Positions 10,943 to 21,542 are shown, counted from the first letter of the stretch. The stretch: DNA of 64,000 nt from Magicicada septendecula (GCA_034769895.1 CM068370.1:38557344-38621343), one strand, 5' to 3'. Made by a program: numbers and translations. The notes: generated from the letters alone by a model not told the origin.

Positions 10943-10985
10943 AGACCTGAAGATGTCAGTAATGACGAAAAGCTTAGTCTAACAA
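10943..10985 (+). ncRNA. Hammerhead-ribozyme-like motif, best copy in the window
   Basis: Stem I AGAC (10943-10946), CTGAAGA (10947-10953), spacer T, stem II GTCA-GTAA-TGAC (10955-10966, perfect, tetraloop), GAAA (10967-10970), then AGCTT so that AAGCTT is a palindromic stem III, H17 = A (10976), stem I GTCT (10977-10980). Beyond that, AACAA can pair with upstream TTGTT across a 2-nt bulge. All conserved hammerhead core bases are present; the only departure is the extra T before stem II. A palindromic stem III implies folding as a dimer. Confidence 0.7.
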
Positions 10986-11347
10986 TAAAAAATTATAGCA
11001 GTTAGCAAATTCATAAAAGAAATAGTAAGTTCTCTCAATTGTTACGACTGGTCCCTTATTTATACAGCACTTGCAGCAAATCGATCTGTACGGTATAAAT
11101 GTACTACTACAAGTATAATGACCGTCTGGTCATCCATCCACATTTTATATTCATATTTTGTGACAAGTCAAGCAGATTCTTTAATCATAGATCGTCCCGC
11201 TGGGTAGTTTTGATACGTGATAAAATTAAATTATAGTCAGAAAGAAAGTCAAAATGAAGGTTTTGCTACCAATCGAATATAAACAGGGGAACTACTCTTC
11301 TATATGGTTGTATGTGCTTTGAATGAAATTCAGAATCAAAAGATTAG

Positions 11348-11387
11348 CCGCTCTAACATAGTTGTGGCCGCTCTAACATAGTTGTGG
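11348..11387 (+). repeat. 20-bp tandem duplication
   Basis: CCGCTCTAACATAGTTGTGG occurs twice without interruption. Recent local duplication in noncoding sequence. Confidence 0.85.
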
Positions 11388-11689
11388 TCATTAACATCGT
11401 TATCATCGTATTAGGTAAAATAACTTTCCCTTTTACTATGCAAACTGTAATTATAATAAAATGTTTGTAAGTTTTTTTTTATTATTATTATAATTAAAAA
11501 CTTTCCCTGTTGCTTCAGACAAATATAACTGGTTGACTGACCTCAAATATTTTCCGCAGTCGATAAATTCTATTACTTTTACAATCCCGGCATAAAATAT
11601 TTTTTCCTTTAATCACCTATTATTATTGCCGTTAGTATCTTTAGTTTATTTCTTACAAGCACTGGACAGGCATAGTTTGATGTAGAAAC

Positions 11690-12665
11690 CATCAAGAGGA
11701 AGCGTACATTGAGAAAGGAGTAAGACAGGGATGTTCTCTGTCTCCATGTTTGTTTAACTTGTACGTCCAAGAAGCAATCAATAGAGTAAGAGAAGACACC
11801 CATCTCGGAGTACAAATACACGGGGAAAAAGTGGACATGCTTAAGTTCCCAGATGACATAGCAGTGACTGCAGAGAGTAACGAAGATATACAAAATATTC
11901 TTGACACAATAGATCAAGTAATGAAGAATGAATTCGATATGAAAATAAATGAACAAAAGACCAAAGTCCTAGCCTATAGTCGGAAGGAAAAAGATCCAGT
12001 CAGAATAACTCTTGGGAATAATTTTCTCCAGGCAGTTAAAGAATATAACTAGGAATAAAATAACTAACTAAATAAATAACTATGAATATAACTAGGAAGT
12101 AAAATCACAAGTGATGGGCGTAGCAGTAAGGAAATTATAAACAGAATTAACCAGGCTAAAATTGCTTTGAACAAACAGAAAAACCTCTTCACTTCAAACA
12201 GTATCAGCCTAAAAATAAGGAGGAATCTAGTAAAGACATACGTGTGGAGTGTTGCCCTATACGGGAGTGAATCTTGGAGAATTTGAGAAAGTGACAAGAA
12301 AAGACTCCAAACATTTGAGACCTGGTGCTACAGAAGAATATTCAGGATAAGCTGGAGGGAGAAAATAACGAATGAGGAAGTCTTTAGAAGAGCTCAGGTG
12401 GAGAAGAGCTTTTTACGAAATTTACAAGGCAGAAGAGCTAAGTTTATAGGGCATATACTACGACACAGTGGGTTGGTTAAGAGAATAATAGAAGGAACAA
12501 TTGAAGGGAAGAATCACAGAGGACGACCCCGTTTAGACTACATGAAACAGCTTATGGTCGATATGAACTGCACATCATATTGTGAGTTGACAACAAAAGT
12601 AAAGAAGAATGAAGAATGGCGAGCTCCTGCCAACCAGCCTACGGGCTGGTAACTTAGAAGAGAAG
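11690..12665 (+). mobile_element. RTE-like LINE fragment, family 7 (RT domain)
   Basis: Frames read GVRQGCSLSPCLFNLYVQEA, then FPDDIAVTAES (the catalytic FADD box with A changed to P), KINEQKTKVLAYSRKEKD, SDGRSSKEIINRINQAKIAL, KTYVWSVALYGSESW and ETWCYRRIFRISWREKI, ending ANQPTGW at 12652. This is the standard RTE RT order from palm motif to C-terminus. At least one frameshift or stop lies near 12050, where a small duplicated patch (ATATAACTAGGAA, twice) sits. A second, shorter copy is at 43604. No TSD found. Confidence 0.85.
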
Positions 12666-13019
12666 AGAGAGTTTATTTCTGTAAGAATCCATTATTAACG
12701 CGCGCGCGCGCGTGTGTAAAGTCTGTATGTGCTCGAGTGTGTGTTTGCTGTGGTAGGGAAGGAAGGAAAGGAAGCGATTTTCAGCATAAAAGAGAGACCG
12801 AATCGTGTGTAGGAAGAGAGATAAAGGGGAATATGAGAGCATGTAAAAATCTTAACCAGTTGGTCTGTATAAACCAGTTGTCCCCAGGCTTAAAATGCCC
12901 GGGGGCCACTTAGTCTAAAGCCTGATAGAACAAAGGGCTCCCCCACCTATGAAGGTCTTCAGGCAATTAAGGAAAAGTAAATTTATGTATTAACAAAAAT
13001 GGTACGGTTATAATTTATA
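12666..13019. other. No gene seen
   Basis: Contains a short (CG)n(TG)n stretch near 12700 and otherwise ordinary noncoding sequence. Confidence 0.3.
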
Positions 13020-13515
13020 CAAACTAGAAATATTGGAAAGACGAATTATTAGGAGAATATTAGGTCCACGAAAAACTTCAGAAGGTTGGAAATTAAGACA
13101 TAATTATGAAATATATCAACATATAGAAAACATAACAGAAACAATGAGAAAAAGAAGACTATTATTTTTTGGAAATTTATATAGAATGTTCGACAATAGG
13201 TTAAGAAAACAGATCTTCAAATATCTGTGGGGGAAGAAGTCAACATCAAGTTGGATTAAAGAAGTCCAAAAGGATTTAAAAAAAAAAAATAATATACACG
13301 CAGAAGAAGCAACTGAAAGAGAAGTTTTTCGGGCAAAAGTGTTCAAAATGGAAGGAGTCCAGTGTAGGAGAGAGAAAAACGCAGGTTCAAAGTGGGCTGA
13401 AGACAGGAAGAAGACAAACAGTGAAAAGATGAAAGAATATTGGAGAAAAAAGAAAAGAACAAAGAGTATAGAATTGAAATCGGCATGTGGTCCTTAGATG
13501 GCTGATACAAAAAAA
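13020..13515 (+). mobile_element. RTE-like LINE fragment, family 3, best copy
   Basis: An open frame of 154 codons (13033-13497) reads MERRIIRRILGPRKTSEGWK, DNRLRKQIFKYLW, STSSWIKEVQKDLKKKNN, VQCRREKNAGSKWAEDRKK and ends SIELKSACGP, followed by GGTCCTTAGATGGCTGATAC. It is the RT C-terminal domain only, cut off before the catalytic palm. The intact frame and its length suggest a relatively young copy. It starts without an authentic initiation context. Confidence 0.8.
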
Positions 13516-13541
13516 TTACACGGTGTGTAGAATCGTTTTAT

Positions 13542-13612
13542 CACTGAAGATGGCCTCCAGAGGTGAGGCCGAAACGTCTGAAAATAACACATTTGAGAAT
13601 AACAACCATGAG
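13542..13612 (+). mobile_element. 71-bp insertion holding a hammerhead-like motif
   Basis: TSD TCGTTTTAT at 13533-13541 and 13613-13621. The insert begins two bases before CTGAAGA (13544-13550), spacer T, stem II GGCCTC/GAGGCC (6 bp, perfect), GAAA (13571-13574), CGTC. Stem I pairs TCA (13541-13543) with TGA (13579-13581); its outermost T lies in the flank. It looks like an extremely 5'-truncated Penelope-like insertion reduced to its ribozyme-bearing end. The 9-bp TSD could be fortuitous. Confidence 0.55.
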
Positions 13613-13739
13613 TCGTTTTATTTAGTAATTAACAGGTGCTAAACTGAAATACAACGATGGAAGCATTTGAGCGTGTCTTCACCAACGAGTTTTATTTTAC
13701 TAAAAATTTTAATGTTCCCGCAAGTTTCACAGAAACAAT

Positions 13740-14052
13740 ATTAATTGCTCAACTACATAAACGAAAACATTAATTGCTCAACTATATAAACGAAAACATT
13801 AATTACTCGACTACATAAACGAAAACATTAATTGCTCAACTACATAAACGAAAACATTAATTGCTCAACTACATAAACGAAAACATTAATTTACTCAACT
13901 ACATAAACGAAAACATTAATTGCTCAATTACATAACTAAAACATTAATTGCTCAACTACATAAACGAAGACATTAATTGCTCAACTACATAAACGAAAAC
14001 ATTAATTGCTCAACTACATAAACGAAAACATTAATTGCTCAACTACATAACC
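13740..14052 (+). repeat. 29-bp minisatellite, about 10.8 copies
   Basis: Unit ATTAATTGCTCAACTACATA plus AACGAAAAC, repeated with few substitutions and some 1-2 bp indels (for example near 13890 and 13935). No protein frame. It begins about 130 bp downstream of the hammerhead-like insertion at 13542. Confidence 0.9.
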
Positions 14053-14236
14053 AAAAAGAAACTACAAAACACGTTACGTTTGAGAATGAAATAAAATCAG
14101 ATACTGTGTTTATTCAACAAAATGTTACCGCACTGCATTTTTGAGAACCCGTCCCGTCTATTTTAGTTTTGTTTCATTTCCAGTTTCTTCACGGGACTCT
14201 TGCCCGATGCTCGGTGGAGCAACAAGTGCTCCAGAC

Positions 14237-15299
14237 CAGTGGCGTATCTAGACCACTGGAGGCCCGGAACGGATTTCTGAGGCCCCCCTCCCATAAGACG
14301 AGTGTTTATAATCCTATAATCCAATTTATCTTTAATAGTACATAGCAAAAAACACAAAAACACTTACTGTTACATATGTATTATCTAATTACTGTCTTGA
14401 TACATCTAGTTAGGACACTTTATAAGAAGCTGTAGTAATGTTTGAAATAAAAATCCACTTTCATATTGTAAATACAAAGTTTAAAGAAAGAATAGAAGTA
14501 GTATTATTTATAGACTACATTAAGTTTATTACAATACATTATATAATATACAATAAATTTATATACTGCAAAACAAATTTATCATTACTGCAAACAATAT
14601 TTAGCTTTTTTTTCAAGTTAGTTAGCAGTTTTGGTGAAATTAATCTGAACTTTTTAAAATAGCCGTTTTCTAGTTTTGGCCTCGGAAAATTTTAGTAACT
14701 GACCAGACTTTTGACTCCGAATTATCCACTGTTCGGTAAAAATTCTGATGAGAAATTTTAAATACTGTAAATTGTTGGTTAAACCTGAAATGGTAAATAT
14801 TGTTCACTGGTGTTATGTCTTTTAGCGTAGGCCTACATATTATCGCCCGGTATTTCAGTCCGCCGTTTACGTTTTCGTACCGAGGCACGGCCTTCTTCAG
14901 TCGCTGCCGCTGCCGCTGCCGCTGCCGTTGCCATCCGTGTTGTTTGGGGTTCACTTTGCGGCTCCCACTGCGTAGTGAGGCATTGACGCCAGGTACAACT
15001 GACTCTTATTTTTTAGTACGAATATATTTCAAATAATAAACTTGCCTTTATCAGCTTTTTTAAACATCTGTAAACACTTTATGAGTTGTAAGGTAGATTT
15101 CTAAATAATATGAAAAAATCTTTGGAATCGTTCGATTAAATCCTGGACCTCTCCTAGTGTTGCGTTTCACGACGTGGCAGTAGAAAATTTGTAAAATAAA
15201 TGAATAAATTTACCAAAAAAAAATCTTAATTTTCCAAATCTGGAGACCCCCTACTAAGTGGGGCCCGGAGCGGTCCGCCCCACCCATAGTCCGCTACTG
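14237..15299. mobile_element. Non-autonomous hAT element
   Basis: Ends CAGTGGCGTATCTAG and the inverse of CAGTAGCGGACTATG. 8-bp TSD CTCCAGAC / CCCCAGAC (one mismatch) at 14229-14236 and 15300-15307. Subterminal G/C-rich GGCCC words occur at both ends. The interior is AT-rich except a (GCTGCC)n stretch at 14903-14933. The short ORFs inside (for example 14800-15036) show no transposase similarity. Confidence 0.75.
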
Positions 15300-16078
15300 C
15301 CCCAGACAGCACAGTTTGGAAAACGCTTATCTAAATCAACCTTCCACGTTTTCTTTTACAACATCATAAACTATTTTATGGTTTAACGATAAAAACCGAG
15401 AGCAGCTCCTAGAGTCGGCCTGATAAATTGTGGAGTACGACAAGGGTGTCCGTTATCACCTTCTCTTTTTAAATTTATATAGTGACGATGTCATACAAAA
15501 CTGGCAGATGTGTTTTCCAGAACACTTTATGATTGGTCACTACAATTGACACTTTATTGTTTGCGGATGATCAGGCTATTCTGTCGGACACTGAAAGCAG
15601 TTTGCAGATGGGGTTAAATCTGCAGTTTGTTAAATCGAATCTGCGAAGACTCTGGATTGCAGATATCCACACGTAAGACCAAGGTGATGGCTTTTTGTGG
15701 ATCTGATCCCGTACGGAGAAAAATTGTTATAGATGGTAGCCTACTGTCCTGGAACAAGTTAGCAATTTTGAATACCTGAGCTACAGTGTGATTTATAATG
15801 CATGCAACGACGTTGTGAATAAGTTGCATAAGTTCAATCTTCTGTGCGGGACCATTAGGCGAACCCTTAAGTCAGCAAGTAAAGGAACACGCCTAAAATT
15901 CTACAAGGTGATGGCTCTTCGCACGCTTCTTTATGGGTCTGAGAATTGGACTTTAACGAAAGGCCAGGCCAGTCGCATCCAAGCGGCTAAAATGAGGTTT
16001 CTCAGGCACGTGGCAGGGTATACTCTCCGTGATCATAGAAGATACACAGATATACAGCAGAAACTGAATATTATGAAT

Positions 16079-16393
16079 TTTCTATTTTAGTGTATTTATT
16101 GTTCATAGCTTAAAGGTACCATACATACGATTTGCAATATAGTTTTAATTACTCACATTCTTAAAAAGATTTATTTCGGTCATAGACCATCGTCAGATCA
16201 TATACAGCACACTTGCGGTCACAATATCGTAAAACAGCCACTCAGTTTTGCAATTAAAACTTTATTGCAAATCGTATGTATGGTACCTTTAGGCTATGAA
16301 CAATAAATACACTACAATAGAAAATTGAGATTATAGGTACCATTAGTAAACAATAAGTGTGTGTATATTATACATACATCGCATTATCATTAG
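16079..16393. mobile_element. Long-inverted-repeat insertion with hammerhead-like motif
   Basis: Inserted into the LINE above with a 14-bp TSD, TGAATATTATGAAT (16065-16078 and 16394-16407). Arms of about 74 bp (16077-16150 and 16252-16327) are inverted copies sharing GTTCATAGC and AAGGTACCATACATACGATT. The region between the arms carries a hammerhead-like core on the minus strand. No coding capacity. Structure and TSD resemble the element at 10768, so I place both in one Penelope-like or retrozyme-like class. Confidence 0.65.
16168..16196 (-). ncRNA. Hammerhead-ribozyme-like motif
   Basis: Minus strand: CTGACGA (16190-16196), spacer T, stem II GGTC-TAT-GACC (perfect), GAAA (16174-16177), then TAAATC, which allows a 2-bp AT/AT stem III and C at the cleavage position. 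Confidence 0.55.
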
Positions 16394-16620
16394 TGAATAT
16401 TATGAATATACTCGACAGGAACGCCCAGTATCGGCTGAATTGGTGGGAACATTTTTTCCGAATGGATGACTGCCGCATCCCGAAGCAACTCTGGAACTAT
16501 AAGCCGAGGGAACGGAGGTGTGTGGGACATCCGAGGAAGCGCTGGAGTGACCAGCTCTAATCTTTGCCTATTTGAGACCGAAACAAACCATCCTTGGTTT
16601 AATCCGTGAAAGATGATGAT

Positions 16621-17235
16621 GACGATAGAAACATTTTACTATAGGACATTTGTAGTAAATTGAATTTTAAATAATTTAGGCTAGAACAGACAGAAGGTAT
16701 GTGGGGCGATGGCAAGAGGGAACATGCTGACGCGATGGTGCAGGTTAGGTGAGCAGAAGGTCGCGTTACCTGTGCTGTGCGTGTATATGTATCGTGTAGC
16801 ATTATCTGATACTTGGCGTCGTGATGGGCGTTGAGTGCGACTGTCAGTGTGTGTGTGAATTCCTTCTCGTTCCGAGACCACTCATTTCTTCTAGTTACGT
16901 AACGTTTGTGTACGATTTCGTATACCAGGCAGTATCTCTTCTCTTTCTCCTCCTCTAGCTACGCCCGTCTCCTTAGGTATACTCACCATCTGTTTGGTTC
17001 GGAGCTGATAGTTTAAAACCTGTACGATTATAGCTTTCACAGCGTGCTTACTGTTCCGAAGTATTTATAGTGCCAGTAGAACAGATATTTATTTTCTTTG
17101 ATGTACGTGTAACATTAAGTGATCACGAACTACGTTTAATGTGTTTCAAAGTCAAATGCTTGTGAAACGCTCACAACGATATTTTGAGAATTTTTGTAAC
17201 AAACTGTAAATATTTTGTTAGAATTAGTGATAGTT
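16621..17235. other. No gene seen; possible host noncoding DNA
   Basis: Balanced base composition and no recognisable element. Two overlapping minus-strand ORFs (16599-16881) have no domain and their residues follow simple TG/CA-rich sequence. Confidence 0.3.
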
Positions 17236-17271
17236 GGGCTGTTAGACCGTGGTCTAGTGATGTTGGTTACA

Positions 17272-17306
17272 GACGTTTCGGCTCCACCATCCGAGGCCAC
17301 CTTCAG
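17272..17306 (-). ncRNA. Hammerhead-ribozyme-like motif, left arm
   Basis: Minus strand: CTGAAGG (17300-17306), stem II closing GGC/GCC, GAAA (17276-17279), CGTC. Stem I can form four pairs including one G-T (TGCA with TGTA). The A9-to-G change makes cleavage doubtful. Confidence 0.45.
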
Positions 17307-17434
17307 TGCAAAAAATTGTTTGAAGCTCTTCGTAATAACCTCAATTATTATAAGTTGTTTATTATGTAAATTGTTTAGCAATAACCTCAGTACTCCCGGT
17401 TACTTAACGAACAGCTGCCAAACAATTGTTTGCC

Positions 17435-17469
17435 CTGAAGATGGTTTCCGATGGTGGGGCCGAAACGTC
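17435..17469 (+). ncRNA. Hammerhead-ribozyme-like motif, right arm
   Basis: CTGAAGA (17435-17441), spacer T, a GG...GGCC stem II weaker than in the related copy at 23523, GAAA (17462-17465), CGTC. A second ACGTC downstream (17478-17482) could supply an alternative stem III. Confidence 0.5.
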
Positions 17470-17505
17470 TGTAACAAACGTCATTAGACCACGGCCTAAC
17501 AGCCC

Positions 17506-17949
17506 GGGTTTTTCCATCCTAGTCTTTGTCATATGATTTTCTTCGCCTTCTGAAAGACTATCTCGGCCCTTTTTATCTACTCCGTCTTCATCCTGTGTGA
17601 TTCGGTCCTTTCCGGGTTACGTTTACCGTTTATCCGGTTTCGAATGTTCACGTTCTTGTGTCTCTTCATGCCTTAGTTCTCATGTCAGTGACGTGCGTTT
17701 ACCTTCCGGTTGGTGCGGTGTCTGGTCTTACTTCTTTTCCGTAAATCGTAACAGGTCTCACGGTAGTTTTATGTAGCCTGTTCGTGTTTCCGTTTCAACA
17801 TGCATCCTGATATCCGATTGCTTTTGTAATACTAAACTTCCGATTGCAAATATGAAATCAGCAAAATAGTTTACACAAAAATCTCTTGCTTCTATTTAAG
17901 TAACAGCGAAAAGTAAATTTGTTATTTTTTCAATGTAATTATTAGCTTA
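17506..17949. other. No gene seen
   Basis: Pyrimidine-rich noncoding sequence. Nothing recognisable. Confidence 0.3.
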
Positions 17950-18540
17950 CTTTAGAGTACTTTTTTGGTGTTCTGCCCTAAGGCAGGTCTTCAAATGGTA
18001 AAAGCTCTCCAAGCTGTCCTGTCGGATGCCAGTCTTTTCGTTTCTTCGTAACACCCTCTGATTTTTAATGCTGTCTATTAGCTTCATTCTTCTACGCCCT
18101 CTTATTTTTCCTCCTTCTATGACACCCTCCATGGCAGTTGTATGCAAATATCTCTTCTTAAACAATGACCTAACCAATTCCTTTTCCTATTTTCTATTAC
18201 CTTCAGGATTATTCTCTCTTCCATTATTATTCTTAAATCTTCATCGTTCCTTACTTTATCAACCCACCTTACTTTTTCCATTACTCGCCAAACCCACATC
18301 TCAATTGCTTCTAATCTTCTCTCATCCTCCTTCCTCAGTGTCCATGTCTCTGTACCATATAAAACAAAGCTCCACACACATAACACTTGGCCAACCTTTT
18401 CCTTAATTCTTATTAATTTTGCCACACAGCAGTCTTTTCTTCCTGTTAAATGCCTCTTTCGCTATAACAATTCTCACTCTAATTTCATGAGTGCAGGACA
18501 CATCTTCACTTATCAAGCTTCCAAGATATTTAAAAAATTC
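17950..18540 (-). mobile_element. RTE-like LINE fragment, family 8
   Basis: Minus-strand frames read MAKLIRIKEKVGQVLCVWSF, VLYGTETWTLRKEDERRLEA, IEMWVWRVMEKVRWVDKVRN and ENRKRNWLGHCLRRD, then in another frame EGGKIRGRRRMKLIDSI. This is a clear RTE RT C-terminus. It ends near 17950 with the antisense of GGTGTTCTGCCCT. Related copies at 22154 and 31800. Confidence 0.8.
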
Positions 18541-18663
18541 CACCCGTTGTTTTCTTTGATTAGCTCCTAGTTATGTTCGCTGGTTACTATTTCACTTTTG
18601 CCGTTTGGCCCGAAGAATTTATATCCGGCCTGTTTGGCCGTTGCGTTGTTCTGTTATTTCCTA

Positions 18664-18697
18664 AACTTTTCGGTCACCACCGGAGGCCATCCAGACT
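18664..18697 (-). ncRNA. Decayed hammerhead-like motif (weak)
   Basis: Minus strand reads CTGGATGGCC...GTGACCGAAAAG: stem II (GG...CC) and GAAA are recognisable but two bases of the CTGANGA core are missing. Included only because the same pattern recurs across the window. Confidence 0.25.
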
Positions 18698-19042
18698 GTA
18701 CTTAAATGTTCCAAACAATCGTGGAAAAAAATAACTGTTTTTCATCGTGCATAAACATAACGCGTTTTTTGTGTTCCAGTGACTGTGTGGGTGTGCGCGT
18801 GCTAGATTTTGTGATACAAAACAAGAGCGAGGTCAGTTCTGAAACTCCTCTGACCATTAGCGGAATACAAAAAAAAAACAGCGCTCATTACTTACAAACA
18901 GTATAATAATTAACATGCTTTTTAATTATAAAGTATTCATTAAAGTAATGGGCCTATTGTGTGAGCGTTGGGTGGATGCCTACTTTCCTGTTCTGGATTA
19001 GGGTTTAACAGGTGTGCATTCATTCAGCCAGCGACGCTACAA

Positions 19043-19102
<60 letters not shown>
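19043..19102 (+). repeat. (CA)n microsatellite
   Basis: About 28 CA dinucleotides, nearly uninterrupted. Confidence 0.95.
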
Positions 19103-19103
<1 letters not shown>

Positions 19104-19763
19104 AACACACACTAATCCTACTTTGCGAAAAATTAACTAATTAGGCCCGCTGTTGGTTTTCATAATTAAACGCGTATAATTGCCCTGTATTGTTTTTCGC
19201 GGACGCGTAGTAATATGGAAACAAAATATGAATACAAACGACGGCGCTCTCTAATTCTGCAATTATTAGTATTTTTCCCTTCGTCTTCTTCGTTCCCCGG
19301 TTCATAGGTCAATTATACGTACATACCGCACGGAGTTAATTGCTTTGTAACTGTTTTAAATCGTTTCTGTAATGCAGATTCTAGGTCTTCGCTGTTTGTA
19401 CAAGTGAAATAAACGAGAAATTACTTTCTCCCATAACTATTGTTGTCTGGGTTGTTATGTCTATATAATAAGATAGAATTAACAAACATAATATGGAGAC
19501 CAATAAAATAATAACGTTCCCACAGCGTGAAGAAACCACAGCGGAAGTTCATAACAAAAATATCCCAATAAAGTGTCATCCGTCATGTAGTCAGAACCCT
19601 ACACACTTCGAGAACAGTGTGAGGATACATCAATACTGCTTCACGTAATAAAAAAGTAAAATGTTGTACTTATAAAATAGTCATATTAGAATTTTATATC
19701 TCAACTGATGTTTTGACCTTCGATTGTTTAGTACTACTGTTAGACTACTAACTTCGTGGAACT
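19103..19763. other. No gene seen; TAAT-rich noncoding DNA
   Basis: 19120-19280 contains several TAATTA/TAATTAA-type words and CG-containing words, which may be host regulatory or simply AT-rich sequence. No ORF or transposon end is recognisable. Confidence 0.3.
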
Positions 19764-19774
19764 ACTTTTTAACA

Positions 19775-21061
19775 TAACCCATAACCCATAAGTCTTTTGC
19801 CTCTTTTATCAAAGGTGTTTGAAAAACTTCTTCTTAAAAGACTCCAACCAATATTACATGAGAGGGAGACAATACCTGATTTCCAATTTGGCTTCAGAAA
19901 AAAAACATGGCACCATAGAACAGGTCAATCGCAATTTAAATAAAATAAGCAGCGATCTCGAAGGTAAACGATATTGCTCTGCAGCCTTCCTGGACATAAG
20001 CCAAGGTTGACAAGGTTTGTTACACCGGCGTATTATACAGATTGAAGAAACTCCTTCCACACGATTACTATCTTGTCCTCAGATCATACCTCCAAGGCAG
20101 ATACTCCTTTGTCAAACATCAAGATGAATTTACAAGCTTTCATCAAGTCAATTCTGGAGTCCGACAAGGAAGTATACTGGGTCCTGTGCTCTACCTAATA
20201 TATACCGCAGACCTTCTGACTTCAAATCAAGTTATGACAGCAACTTTCGCCGACGACACGGCGATCCTGGCCTCGCACGCAGATGCTGCCTGCGCCTCAC
20301 GTTACCTACAGATCAACCTTAATGAAATCCATCAATGGTTAAAGAAGTGGCGGATAAAGGCGAACGGAACTAAATCATCACACGTTACCTTCACTATTAG
20401 ACGTGATAGCTGCCCGCCGGTAACACTCGATAACTGCCAACTACCGCAAAAGGAAGATGTAAAATACCTCGGTATACATCGGTATGCTTACCTGGCGAAA
20501 GCACATAATTACCAAAAACAAAACAGCTCAGACTACAATACAGGCAAATGTATTGGCTACTCGGAAGGACATCCCCTGTAACTCTGGAAAGCAAACTTCT
20601 TATCTACAAAGCCATAGCCATACTTAAGCCAACCTGGACATATGGCATCCAGCTGTGGGGGACAGCGAGTACTTCAAATACCGAGATTTTACAACGATTC
20701 CAGAATGTGGTACTCCGAGCTATGGTCAACGCTCCTTGGTACGTACCGAGTAGTGTCATTGAGAACGACCTCCAAGTGACTTCTGTCCGTCATGAAATCA
20801 ACGTTTCTTCGTTAACTACAGTAAGAGACTAGCAGCGCATCCCAACGAACTAGCTCAAAAGCTCATGGAAGACGCAGGCACCAACACAAGAAGACTCAAA
20901 CGCCACAAACAAGTGGACATTCCGGCTAGATTTATGTAATATTAGTGGTTAAGGAGGAGTGATCAATGGACCGCACTCTACATGTCATATATATTGTCAC
21001 CAATTTTACCAAATGTTTATTTTGTAAACAGATTGCAAAAATAAAATAAATTAAAAAAAAA
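19775..21061 (+). mobile_element. 5'-truncated Jockey-clade LINE
   Basis: Frames run from PISLLPLLSKVFEKLLLKRL and IPDFQFGFRKK through GKRYCSAAFLDIS, VNSGVRQGSILGPVLYLIYT, FADDTAILASHADAA (catalytic box intact), NLNEIHQWLKKWRIKANGTK, VKYLGI, to TPTWTYGIQLWG-like and VVLRAMVNAPWYV blocks. The order and wording are those of Jockey RTs. It ends with an A-rich tail (about 21036-21061). An 11-bp TSD, ACTTTTTAACA, lies at 19764-19774 and 21062-21072. At least three frameshifts; the endonuclease and ORF1 are absent. Confidence 0.9.
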
Positions 21062-21072
21062 ACTTTTTAACA

Positions 21073-21528
21073 CAGTGTTATATAGCCGACAAGGCATTTG
21101 CCTGTGAACTCAGAAGGAACCGTTTTGAATTATGGACTCTTACAACGCATAGCGTTTGCTGCTGACACTGGTCTGGTGGCAAGCAGCGGGTAGGCTCTGG
21201 AAGAAGCATTCGTCCTGGTGGTATAATGAACTTAACCTAACTTCTGTTTGAAGTAACTTAGATAAGAAATCCGAAAATACAAAAAAATCGTCAAATCAAA
21301 ATTTAAACATCAGTCTAAATTACCCGAGAATAACAATTGGTTGATTTGTATGTATAATTTTTTTAATTCCTGTGGTACATACCAGACACACAAAATGTTC
21401 ATAATTATATGTTGTATGAGATAATCATATGTTTATTAAATATCTGTTCTTCATTCATAAAGTACGATGTTCAAAAACTATTCAGGATTAATTTTAAGTG
21501 TATTCTGGTATGTATTAATTAGGTTTGC
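21073..21528. other. No gene seen
   Basis: AT-rich noncoding sequence. No recognisable repeat. Confidence 0.3.
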
Positions 21529-21542
21529 ATGGATTACAATAT

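Larger units (their letters stand above)
10768..11028. mobile_element. Small inverted-repeat element with paired hammerhead-like motifs
   Basis: A 12-bp TSD, GTTCTCTCAATT, lies at 10756-10767 and 11029-11040. The 261-bp insertion is 28 bp of unique sequence followed by two near-identical inverted arms (about 10796-10895 and 10933-11028; one mismatch noted). Each arm holds a hammerhead-like core, one on each strand. The TSD length suggests retrotransposition rather than cut-and-paste. No coding capacity. Best described as a non-autonomous Penelope-like or retrozyme-like insertion; the class assignment is inference. Confidence 0.7.
15388..16620 (+). mobile_element. RTE-like LINE, family 2, longest copy (interrupted)
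   Basis: From 5' to 3' the frames show INCGVRQGCPLSPSLFKFI, a degraded FADD region near 15555, the KTKVMAFCGSDPVRRKIVID stretch, then GTRLKFYKVMALRTLLYGSE and RFLRHVAGYT. A separate 315-bp element (16079-16393) interrupts it. The rest of the C-terminus (RLNWWEH...PKQLWNYKP) resumes at about 16410 and ends with an ATGATGATG tail near 16612. Several frameshifts and stops. The left boundary is approximate; I found no clean TSD. Confidence 0.8.
17236..17505. mobile_element. Inverted pair of hammerhead-bearing Penelope-like ends
   Basis: Arms of about 105 bp (17236-17340 and about 17400-17505) are inverted copies: GGGCTGTTAGACCGTGGTCT at one end and the inverse of GGGCTGTTAGGCCGTGGTCT at the other. 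Each arm has a hammerhead-like core: minus 17272-17306 (CTGAAGG, so the last core A is lost) and plus 17435-17469 (CTGAAGA, GAAACGTC). A single arm of the same family is at 23488. No TSD found. Confidence 0.65.

Noticed and set aside
11609-11956. 115-codon minus-strand ORF
   Set aside because: Shadow of the plus-strand reverse transcriptase at 11690-12665.
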